A stretch of 64,000 nt of DNA, taken from positions 5,253,292-5,317,291 of the forward strand of contig NC_069094.1 in NCBI RefSeq assembly GCF_947172395.1, given 5' to 3'. The translations under genes were made by a program, and so were the position numbers. Origin of the DNA: Bicyclus anynana. Lineage: Eukaryota; Arthropoda; Insecta; Lepidoptera; Nymphalidae. Within the stretch, counting starts at the first letter, position 1. Every line of letters starts with the position of its first letter. The notes beneath the pieces were generated by a model, which was not told where the DNA came from, ran no database searches, and was given only the letters and a program-made list of their open reading frames with translations. Positions 26,801 to 38,800 of the stretch are shown here, piece by piece.

Positions 26801-29800
26801 TCTAAATCTATAAGATATGCTCACATGGCTTGAATTAATACATCACCGGCTTAGCACCGCCTTCATACTGATCAGCAGGTAGAACATATTATGATGTTAT
26901 TTTTCGCTTTTTAGTTTAGTGGGTACGTTTTTAGGTTTTGAAGTCGGTTGTATTTTTTTTATTAAAATTTTTATTATTATATTATAGATGATTGTAGGTA
27001 AGATTGTAGTCAAGTGATAACTCATAAGAAAAATTTAAAAAGAAAATCTCTCTCCTATATGGAAAGAGCCCTAGTACTACTGTGGACTAAAAACTGGGCT
27101 AATGATGATCATTGAACTCGTGAAAGTTAAAGAACGCTTTGTAAGTAACTTTTTAATATAAATCTTCTAGCCTATTTCCGTATACACATTGTTGGTTCAT
27201 TAGGGCTATTGTTTCGGTATAATAAAAACACATACAATGGAAAGCTTTTACCAACACCAAAGATGTGTACAAAAATGCAACCAAAGCAGCCCCTTAAGAC
27301 AATGTCCCATTAGGGCGCCGCGTTGCAGCGACGCAACGAATCAACGCATTGTATGCCACACCTACGTTGCGTTGATGCACGAAGTATCAGTGCAAAAGGA
27401 TGATGCACGCGTCAAGTCTGTCTTTACAATGCATATAAAATAAAGTAGCACTATCCGTCGTACGTTGAAACGTCGCCTGCGACGACGTAACGCTTTATTT
27501 TGGTATGTCATCTTCATCAATAAATACATAATTAAGACGAATTTCATTTCAAGTGAATAGCTATTTACACGAATTCATTTTGAATTTAGTCTGTCTTTCT
27601 GTTTGTCTGGGTTAATTTCTGAAACGGCTGACTTTGACTAGAAGATAGACTTTGGGGAAGTTATGGAGCAACTTTTTATCCCGACAAAAAACATGGTTCT
27701 TAACAGATTTGTGCATAAAAATTTTAATAAAAAAAATTCAACCGACTTCCTACTCGAAAATTAACCTAAACTAAAAAGCAAAAAATAACATCTTACCTAT
27801 ATGCTACCTTCGGATCAGTTTGAAGGCGTTGCCAATCCAGTGTCATGTTTTAATTAAAGCCGTTTCTGATAGAACCACAGAAATTTTGTAATTTAAACGG
27901 CATAAATTAAAACATCACTGGCTTGGCACCGCCTTCAAACTGATCCGAAGGTAGCATATAGGTAAGATGTTATTTTTTGCTTTTTAGTTTAGGTTAATTT
28001 TCGAGTAGGAAGTCGGTTGAATTTTTTTTATTAAAATTTTTATTTTTTAATTTTTAGCGTTAGCACACCTACTGAGTGTGAACACAAATGAAACGTTATT
28101 TTCTTATAATAAGTATCTAAGTCCTACAATCCCAATTTTTAAAATACTACCTTAACTCATATACAAAATTTCACTCCCCCTTTATCCACACCTAATATGA
28201 ATATTCAGAAAAACGTGAAAAGTGACTGTCCTCCGTCTTCATCACCAGACCTCCGATGCAGTCACAATCCATATGGTTGGAAAGTTCTCATCAATATAAA
28301 ATTTATCAAGTCCAAACACAAGGTAGCTACTGTGACCGTCGAGGAGTTCCCTTAACTCTCCTTCATCTTCGTCACCAGACCCTTAATACAGTCACAACCT
28401 ATCCAGGTGGAAAGTTCTCATCAATACAAAATTATCAAGTCAAAACACAAGGTAGGTACTGTGAACCGTCGAGGAGTTCCCTTAACTATCCTTCGTCTTC
28501 ATCACCAGACCCCTAATATAGTCACAACTCATCTTGGTGGAAAATTCTCATCAATACAAATTTATCAAGTCCAAACACAAGGTAGCTACTGTGAACCGTT
28601 GAGGAGTTCTCTTAACTGTCCTTCGTCTTCATCATCAGACCCTTAATACAGTCACAACCCATCTAGGTGGAAAGTACTCATCAATACAAATAAATCAAGC
28701 CCAAACAAAAGGTACCTGCTGTAAATCGTTGACGAGTTCCATCGTCTGTGTTTCGGCTCCATCATCAGACCAACTCCAAACCCTCATAAAATTGTAGTGG
28801 TTTAAAATACCTTATGGAAACACTAACAAACGCACTAGCCGTCCCTACGATCTTCGAAAGTTCCCTTCAATTTCTCCAGGATGCCATTATCAGATCCTGA
28901 CATGAAAAAAATGGGACCACCCTGGAATCAAACCCTTCAAAACAAAAAAAGAATTTTCAAAATCGGTCCACAAATGACGGAATTATCGCTGGACATACAT
29001 AAAAAAAAAAAAAAAAAAAACATACATACAGCCGAACGTAGAACCTCCTCCTTTTTGGAAGTCGGTTAAAAATAGAATATAATCTCATCTAAGCTTAAAA
29101 TATAATCGCGTCTTTGCTTCAGTAACGTGATTCCTCGAAAATTATTATTTTACAGGAGGCTATTTTTCTCGCCCGGCTGTAAAATAGTCATTTTCGATGT
29201 CACGTTATAAAAACAAAGAGGCGATATGGAAAATGCGACGCAGTAATGGGGCATCGCTCTTAAAGATAGCGTCGCGACGGAGGCGGCGGCGGTGCGGCCG
29301 TCGATCGCTTACTTTTATTTTTCCTTTCTTGAGCCGCGCTAACTTGAACCGCAAACTTGGATGGATTTGTCATGAATAATTTAAATACGTTCCCTTGCAT
29401 TATTCGAAATATTACAAGCCGGTCAGATCGATCGCAGCGGTATACGGGTGTATTGATTCTGTTGCCCGATTCGGTGTTTGCAAATATTTCATACCGACAC
29501 ACGGGCGAGCTTTTCAATCCAATTCAAATTTAAAACTGGGGACAGTGCGGTTAACATTTTATTCGTTTGTCATTTTCAGCTACCTACAACCAAAATTGAT
29601 ATTTGATAATAATACATTTCCATTTCCAAAATATATTTTTTAATTGATTAGATCTCTGGTTCTGTGGTGAGCCGTAAAAATAGGCTATTAGGTAGGTAAT
29701 AATGATGTACCTACCTACCTAAAAACGTGTACTAAACAAATCTTTAGATCTGTATGGATCAAAATTTATATGGGGTGCGCTGTTAGTTATGCTTCAAGCA

Positions 29801-32800
29801 TACGATACGAGTACAAGCAGCTTACCAGATCGTAAATCGCGAGTTTTGTTTGTTTCTAGAGACACTAATTTCCTGTCTACCACCTAAGAGGCTAGACTCG
29901 ATCATATATTAGAGTAATTAGAGTAGCGGATACGATGCTCTTCAACTATTAACTTCAAGCATAAGTCTCAGCGTTCATTCGCACGAGAGTTTTTTTTACG
30001 GACGTTAAAAAAACGTTCAAATACAACAAATGTATTCCCAAGTAGGTATACGTTCACACGACAACGTTTTTAAAACACGACGCTATTTTTCGAGCACTGT
30101 TGCATTTTCAATTTTGAGCGATGGAAATAGACTTTTATTTAACTTTATACTTTTGAATGGTTTTTAGCGTTAAAAACACTCTCATGTGAATGAGAGCTTA
30201 AAGCTTACGCGCCCGAATATTCACCGCTAATCATAATCCTAATAACTGAGAGAATACAAAACTGTTCGAAAATAATACTAAATAATGCATTTGTTGTATT
30301 TAAACGCTTTTTTAACATCCGTTAAAAAAACTCTCGAGCAAACGAGGGTTTAATGTTGATATCTTAAAATAAAGAAAAGCTTAGTAGTTCCCAGTCCAGT
30401 CGCTTAACTCGCTAGTGCGAGTTTCGAATTCACCTCTATCTCTATCTGCGTAACATACTATAGAATGAGAAAGATAGAGGTGAATTCGAAACATGCAATT
30501 GCGAGTTATAAAAACCATCGTTACAGAATATACCTCCGATAGATAGAATAGATCCGAAACCACACTAACCTAACCATTTTACCAACGAGACGGTACTTTT
30601 TAATAAAACAGATAATAATATATTATCAGTACTCGTTCATTGTTTTGTCTGGAGTCTGCTTGTTGTCTAGACGAGTTGATCGTCTCGCTATGTACCTTCA
30701 CACAAAGTTGGCACTAGCAATGTGGAATAGCTCACATTTCGCCAATTTAGTGTCGCTTGGATCGCAACTACAATGTGCCGCCTGGATCGCAACTACAATG
30801 TGTAATGGGAGAAATAAACGATGTTTTGCACGATTTGAACTTGAAACTAAAATATTGTTATTTGTCACAGAAGTAGGTATGGATCTTATGACTTGGAAGT
30901 CCAGAATCCATTCCATTGTAACAATAGACAGAGCTACTTTATTGCTCTTCTCGATATCTGCCCTGAGAATTGGTAGTCGCTACATTTATAAATATACCTA
31001 GGTACTTACTTAAATCATGATGGAAACTAAATCTTTCGGACCTCGGTTATGTTATACAAAATCGTTTTATCCTAATATCTTACCAGCAAATTGGTTACAC
31101 GGACGTTTTAACTGAACTGAACGTCCTAGTGCTCAGTTAAAATTGAATGTCTGTAGCCCGCATAAGATACATTTTAGTGAAAGTTCAAAACTTTCAATGG
31201 AGATATCTCTCCACTAAAATGTATCTTATGCGGGCTATAGACATTCAATTTTAACTGAGCACTAGGACGTTCAGTTCAGTTAAAACGTCCGTGTGTAGGC
31301 AAAACTACACAGTGCACAGTTTAACTGGCAATCCAGTCTGCAGTTTTAACTGTACAGTTAAAACTTCTGTGTGTAGGAAAATCTGAGAACTGTGCCTATA
31401 CAGTTATTTTCTAATGAAATTTCGATTATATAGAACTGTACAATTAAAACTGTGCCATTATAACTGCAGGTATGTAGTCCGTATAATCGAAATATTATTG
31501 AATAAAAGTATACAGTTAAGACGGTGCATTTAAAATTTTAAACATTTAGCCTGCAATATAGTAATCATATAGTCCCGGCATAGTCTTCATTAGTCCTTCA
31601 CGTATATCCCGGGCATTCACGACGTGAGGGACTAAATGTATACAAAATACAAATCCCTAACTCCAAATGCAGGTCACGTAGGCGGCTGCGGAGTGACAGA
31701 CGAGGTGGTGCAGTGGATGGAGCGCATACAGAACTCGGGCGTGGACGACGAGCCGCCGGTGTCGACGCCCTCGCACTCCTACCACACGCCCGTGTCGGCC
31801 AACCCTCAGCACCCCAACAGCTTGAGGGATGATTCATCCAGGTAATTTAAATAACAATAAAAAAAAACATACATACAGACGAACTTAGAACCTCCTCCTT
31901 TTTGGAAGTCGGTTAAAAAATAGTTTATTTCGTTATATCAATCAGTAACAAATAATAAAGTCTTCTTAGAGTCTTCTTTTAAGAGTTGTACGCTCCTGTG
32001 ACAGAATTTTTTATATGATGCTATCAAACTGGAAGTTAAACTTGGATGTTATTTAAAAATGTATGTACTTCATTTAGAGAGACTACAATTCAACTTAATT
32101 TTTTGTCGTTTTTGGCTTTTCTCGGCCTTGTAGGAGAGGATAGGTCTCTCCTATTTAAAATACCTACTGCTTTATTAAAGCAAACAAGATGAAAAAACAG
32201 TTACTCAAATTGATCAAGCAGTAGGTGCTCTACAGGATGATTGCTGGCAGTATTTATAAATACACCTGTATATTATATAAAATTCTCGTGTCACAATGTA
32301 AGTTTCCATACTCCTCCGAAACGGCTTAATCGATTTTGATAAAGATTTATGTTGTGTATATTCGATAAATCTGAGTTAACTATTTTTCACACACCTAACC
32401 CTACCCATATAGGTACCATGTATACCTTATGTACCTTACCTTACCTAAAAATAACGACCGAGTTTTAACCCTCAGTTTCCCCTTTATAAGTAAATTTCAC
32501 AAAAATCATTTCAATTTAGTTGAAATAATATAATTCCACTAGTATTTAATAAAACATTACGGCTTCCTTCGACAGATAGTTAAAGGAAACTATTATGGTT
32601 TTATGATTTTAATTGCGATAAGTATTTAACATACTCGTAATATTTACCTATAGAAGTGTTTTGAGGAAAAACATTGTATAAATAAAACATGTTGAAATTT
32701 TATTCAAGCGACTCAATGTCTCCACGTTGATTCATATAAAAATTACGTACTTCTAATTAAAAAAGCGACGCAACCGGAAATATAGCTCTCTGGACTGCAG

Positions 32801-35800
32801 GCTAATTTTGACGTATGTTAGTGGACAACGAAATTGAGATTCGATGTAACAATATCAAATGTCATCCGGTGCTTAAGTACTGACAATTCTTCGTGGATAC
32901 TGTAGGTAGATAACATTTCTCAGTTAATTTGATGATTATTTTTAATAAATACCAAATCTGTGGCCAACTGGACTCGGGTTGACAATATTGTGATTTTCGT
33001 TTCATGCTTCTGCTATAATACTCGTATGTCGTTGACGTATATAGTTGTAGCTCATATACGAGTAAGTCTTCTGAACCTAAAAACAAGTATGTGGATTGTA
33101 CGCGTTTGTTCTTAATCAATGTATGTTTACAGGAACTGGGATTTTCATCATTACAACAAATATTCGCGAGCCGCGAACACGGGCGAGCATTCGCGCGCCC
33201 GACGAGCGGCGACCGACGAAAAGATTAGAAATATGTGTTCACTGTACATACAAACGGATCCGCTAATATGGCGGCATATTAGGGAAGGATTCCCGGATGT
33301 AAGTGTAATTATTTATTATTTATTAATCATTGTATCACATACTCTTCATATAAGTCATATCATGACGTGATTTAGGGATTTAGATCAAATGAAACTTAAT
33401 TTAATAAACATTTAAGTAGAGAACATATGGTTGTACATATTTTGTTGTGTAATAATTCAAGGCATAAGGACAATACAGAGAACTCAATAATATCCACAAC
33501 CATAATGCGAAGAAAGTTTGGCTTAGGCCAGTTTTCACTTTCAAACCCTATATTATAAGGTAAAATATTGGGCAAAAGATCACCGGATCGCCAAAGACGA
33601 CAGTGGTTGGACGACAATTGGTTGGACGATACAAAGGAGTCGTCTGGGTTAGGCTATCTGCAGCTAAAATAAGCGGCTGATAATAAGAAGGCTTTTCACA
33701 TATTGACCACCAAACTACAGTTCGAGTGTGGCACTCGATGATCATGATGAATTCCAGTTTAAATTATTTTTCAACTGTTTTATGTAAATTCATTCTTCTC
33801 ATATTGTGTGATTTGCCCGCACGAGACGTTTATCATCGACTTTTCTGATTTAAATAGGTAAGATTTGGAATGCATTTTCAGTATCTTGCCACGTATGACG
33901 GCCTCCGTGGCGCAGTGGTATGCGCGGTGGATTTACAAGACGGAGGTCCTGGGTTCGATTCCCGGCTAAGCCGATTGAGGTTTTCTTAATTGGTCCAGGT
34001 CTGGCTGGTGGGAGGCTTCGTCCGTGTCTAGTTACCACCCTACCGACAAAGACGTACCGCGCGAAAGCGATTTAGCGTTCCGGTACGATGTCGTGTAGAA
34101 ACCGAAAGGGGTGAGGATTTTCATCCTCCTCCTAACAAGTTAGCCCGCCTTCATCTTAGATTGCATCGTCACTTACGATCAGGTGAGATTGTAGTCAAGG
34201 GCTAACTTGTAAAGAATAATAAAAAAAATATATGACTAGTATGTAAAAGATGGAAGTACAATAAAAAAAAACATTCCTAAATACTCAATTTCAAACTTCC
34301 AGCACCGAGATCCTTATAAAAAGACCGAGGTGGACGCCAAAACAAGGGAAGAGATCCTGTCTCTCATATCTCACCACGTGACCGCAGTCAACTACATATA
34401 CCGATACACGAAATTCGACGGCCGCAAGAAGGAGCACCGGAATATACAGTTTGAAGTTCAAAGGATAAAGGTATCTTGGAATTTGACATACTTGACCCTT
34501 CTTGTGAACTTGAAATTGTTGGAAATTGTAACATAGTGGTATTCAACCCTTTACTACAAATTATATCAATGTCTAATTTTGCACTCTCCCACTTTAAATG
34601 TTTAAGAACTGTGGGACAGTGCAAAATTAGACATTTTTGACTTTAAATGTGCAAGAAGCTTTTGTGAAAAATAGTCTTACTACAATATTTTTATACCGTT
34701 CTAAAGCAAGTCATTATCTTTTCAAAATACAAGTAAATTTAAATTTAAATTTTTGAAAATCTCCCGGCAGTTGTAATATTAATAACGACTTCATGTCAGG
34801 AATTTCTTCCATCCTAACATTGTCCTCATGGTGAATCAGCATTAGAGGAATTACCAAAAAAAAAAAAACATTTAAACAGCTTTTTTGATAAAAAAAAATG
34901 CAATAATGCCACAAAATTACACACAAACACACATGAAACTTATATCACTAGACTTCTTGTGTCTGGGTTAGAATCATATTCGTTTATTTCAAGTAAACTA
35001 TGCTTAATTTTAAATTTTGAAATCTCAACTTTGTCTATTTATGGTGACTTTATCCTGAGACTAGATGATGCCGCGCGATTTCACCCGCGTGGTTCCCGTT
35101 CCCGTAGGAATACGTGGATAATATATAGCCTATAGTCTTCCTCGATAAATGAGCTATCTAGTACTGAAATAATTTTTCAAATCGGACCAGTAGTTCCTGA
35201 ACAAGCAAACAAACAAACTCTTCAGCTTTTTAATATTAGTATAGAAATTAGTGTGAAATGAGTATTATTTTTTTTTAATTCAGATTGACGATGACTCACT
35301 ATGCACGCCGCACGTGTTCGGCAGCGAGAGCAACCAGTTCTGCTTGGAAAACATCGACGTGTCAAACTTCCTCAATCTGCACTCGCTCGGCAACCACGAA
35401 GACTTCTGCCTGGCATACGTGTTCACTTACAGGGACTTCACTGGAGGCACTCTAGGTACACTCATTTGTTAACTAGCTACCTACGTACAAGTCATTTAAA
35501 AAAAAATCATCGCTTACCCCGCAGGAACTCTTTTTCCTGGATAAAAGTATTCCAAATGTTGTTTCAATTTAGCAAACGCCCGATACTCTGTGTGAAATTC
35601 TGTATATCACAAATCCCACGGGAAATATGAATTTTTCCGGAAAAATCTACCTCCATTCCAAATTTCAGCTAAATCGGTTCAATAGTCGCGGCGAGAAAGA
35701 GTAACAAACATTCATACTAACATAACCATCAGTATTTCACAACTTTCGGGAAACCACGTTTTTTCCAGGACAAGAAGTAAGTGCCTATGTGTTAATCCAG

Positions 35801-38800
35801 GTTATTATTTATGAACGTTTTAATTTCAAACAAATATAATATTGGTAGGATTATATTTTTTCAATGTATTGTTACACTTTGGTAAGCACTCATAATGAAA
35901 TCATTAATACTGGCCTATACAATTCTACATTCATCAATTTAATTGTATTAAAAACACCGTTAGACGACAAAAATGTACAGGGTAGAAGTTTGCATGCCTT
36001 TTAATAAGCACTCGTTTAGCTCATTCAGAATGGAACAACATTCGCACAAAGACAATACATATATTTCATAGTAAATGTAGAAACCCCATTTACAAAGGAA
36101 CTCACAAAACTAAAGTGAGAGACATATGTATGAATACTCAAATTCATTTGTTTCAAATAAGTTTAATTTACCACTTTCTTTCACTTTCGAAACGTCAGGT
36201 TGTTGTATAGTGAAGCAGAAAGCTATACATTTAATACAATACAGGATAATATAAGAAACATAGATATCTTCTCTCTGCATCATTCCTTCATTTCTGATGA
36301 CAATGGTCCTGGTATGATCCCAGCCTCGAACGGGTCCACGTTTTCCTCTGGCTTACATTGGTGACCATCTTCAAAGCATACAGAGATGTGTTTCTTCTTA
36401 TATTCTGTCAGCTGGTCGGCCTATGGGTTGTTGGTAGTGTACGACGTGCCACCGATACAATAGATATCTTACTACGTCAGTTTTCATTGTGACAGGTCTA
36501 GCGTGGGTTGCGAGCGCCAGCGGCGCGTCGGGCGGCATCTGTGAGAAGTACAAGACGTACACGGAGACAACGGGCGGCATGTACCAGAGCACCAAGCGCT
36601 CACTCAACACCGGCATCATCACCTTCGTAAACTACAACAGCCGCGTGCCGCCCAAAGTGAGCCAGCTCACGCTCGCTCACGAGATCGGACACAACTTTGG
36701 CTCGCCGGTAAGTCAAACTACTCAAACTTCAGCTCAAATTCCTTTTATACAGTCAAAACCTTCTACGCAAGTCCGGGTTCTCGGAGAGATTAAAACCCAA
36801 TGATTTATTTAGACAGCCTCGAATACATTGAAAGCTGAATCCCTGACCAAGTCTGGTCTAGTCCAGTATCAACGAAGCGGTTAAAAAGTTGAAGATATTA
36901 TTACCGCGAAAAATAGATTAAAATGTTAAAGTACACTAATCGAATAGACAAAGTCCGGAATGAGCCAAATAGCAAGGCGCTTCGTGTTTCAACTTCAGAT
37001 CGCTTCGAGTCTTTGGCCTCAACAGAAAAACTCGACAATGATCGTAAGTTGAGTGCGGCGAGGCGTCGTTAAACGAAGCGAAACGAACGAAGTTTGTGTC
37101 TACTCTATCATATTATCTATAAATTCACGAGTAGTGTATTATCTAATTACCAAGGACCTTTCGAGTTTTAGGTAGCTTTTTAACAATTGCGCTATATTGA
37201 AGATGCTATGTTTCTTGTTATAGCACGACTACCCATCAGAATGTCGTCCAGGAGGTCAAGAGGGCAACTACATAATGTTCGCGTCCGCGACGTCCGGCGA
37301 CCGGCCCAACAACAGTCGCTTCTCGACGTGCTCCGTCGGCAACATCAGCGCGGTGCTAGACGCGGTGCGCGACGGACGCAAGCGCGACTGTCTCAAGGAG
37401 AACGCCGGCGCCTTCTGCGGGAACAAGATCGTTGAAGACGGCGAAGAGTGCGACTGTGGTATGTTGCAAACATAATTGCTTTTTTGTTGTTGCTCCACGT
37501 CGTGTCACCGACCCAACAAGTAAGCGGTGCTAGACGCAGTGTGCGAAATTCGCTTGATCGGCTTGATTTACGTTGTAAATTCGCTCAGGAATCTAGGGAA
37601 ACTTTAAGAGAAAGCTGAGGAAACGAGAACATTTGATGCGTGCTTGAATAATGTGTCTTGATTTTAATTCTGTTTTGTGGTATTACAGGTTACAACGAAA
37701 AGGAATGTAACGATCGCTGCTGCTACCCGAGGCAACTGAGCAACTATGATGTCGAAAGAAACAGTACTGCAAAAGGCTGCCAAAGGAGAGCTCACACACA
37801 GTGCAGGTACAGTCTAAAAATAGTAAATACAGACATTATTTTTAGGGATTTCATATAATTCTGGCCCTTAATGGATGGCCTAATCATAAAGTGCATCATT
37901 GATTGATGTAAACAAAATGATTAATTGTTTTTTTCACTGTACTCTTTTCAGTCCGTCACAAGGCCCGTGCTGCAACGCGCAGACGTGCGAGTTCGTATCG
38001 TCAGTGACCAACCAGACGTGCAGAGAGGCGACGGAGTGCAGCCACGCCTCGTTCTGTTCCGGCCGCTCCGCCGAGTGCCCCAACCCGCGCGCCATGAACG
38101 ACCACACCAAGTGCAACAACGGTGAGTCGCTAACAGAGAGGCGACGGAGTGCAGCCACGCCTCGTTCTGTTCCGGCCGCTCCGCCGAGTGCCCCAACCCG
38201 CGCGCCATGAACGACCACACCAAGTGCAACAACGGTGAGTCGCTAACAGAGAGGCGACGGAGTGCAGCCACGCCTCGTTCTGTTCCGGCCGCTCCGCCGA
38301 GTGCCCCAACCCGCGCGCCATGAACGACCACACCAAGTGCAACAACGGTGAGTCGCTAACAGAGAGGCGACGGAGTGCAGCCACGCCTCGTTCTGTTCCG
38401 GCCGCTCCGCCGAGTGCCCCAACCCGCGCGCCATGAACGACCACACCAAGTGCAACAACGGTGAGTCGCTAACAGAGAGGCGACGGAGTGCAGCCACGCC
38501 TCGTTCTGTTCCGGCCGCTCCGCCGAGTGCCCCAACCCGCGCGCCATGAACGACCACACCAAGTGCAACAACGGTGAGTCGCTAACAGAGAGGCGACGGA
38601 GTGCAGCCACGCCTCGTTCTGTTCCGGCCGCTCCGCCGAGTGCCCCAACCCGCGCGCCATGAACGACCACACCAAGTGCAACAACGGTGAGTCGCTAACA
38701 GAGAGGCGACGGAGTGCAGCCACGCCTCGTTCTGTTCCGGCCGCTCCGCCGAGTGCCCCAACCCGCGCGCCATGAACGACCACACCAAGTGCAACAACGG

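Larger units (their letters stand above)
11803..31672 (+). other. kuz intron following exon A (19.9 kb)
   Basis: No exon is recognisable inside. It contains the 137-bp array, the 13.4-14.0 kb and 15.9-16.4 kb tandem repeats, SINE copies, the 25.9-29.1 kb inverted pair, several hairpins and otherwise AT-rich unique sequence. Parts with nothing recognised include about 14.5-15.9, 16.5-17.4, 17.8-18.5, 18.9-19.7, 22.7-25.5 and 29.1-29.9 kb. Confidence 0.7.

Noticed and set aside
28256..28646. Repetitive protein with about 43-residue repeats
   Set aside because: The period equals the 130-bp DNA repeat, the frame changes between units, and the mirrored left unit does not keep the same protein. 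It is repeat DNA.
30645..31001. 118-residue open frame as a small gene
   Set aside because: No family is recognisable, there is no supporting splice structure, and an overlapping frame exists on the other strand. Chance is the simpler explanation.
33590..33690. LINE C-terminus suggested by the repeated ggttggacgacaattggttg-type stretch
   Set aside because: It is vaguely like a LINE ORF end but too short and degenerate to call.
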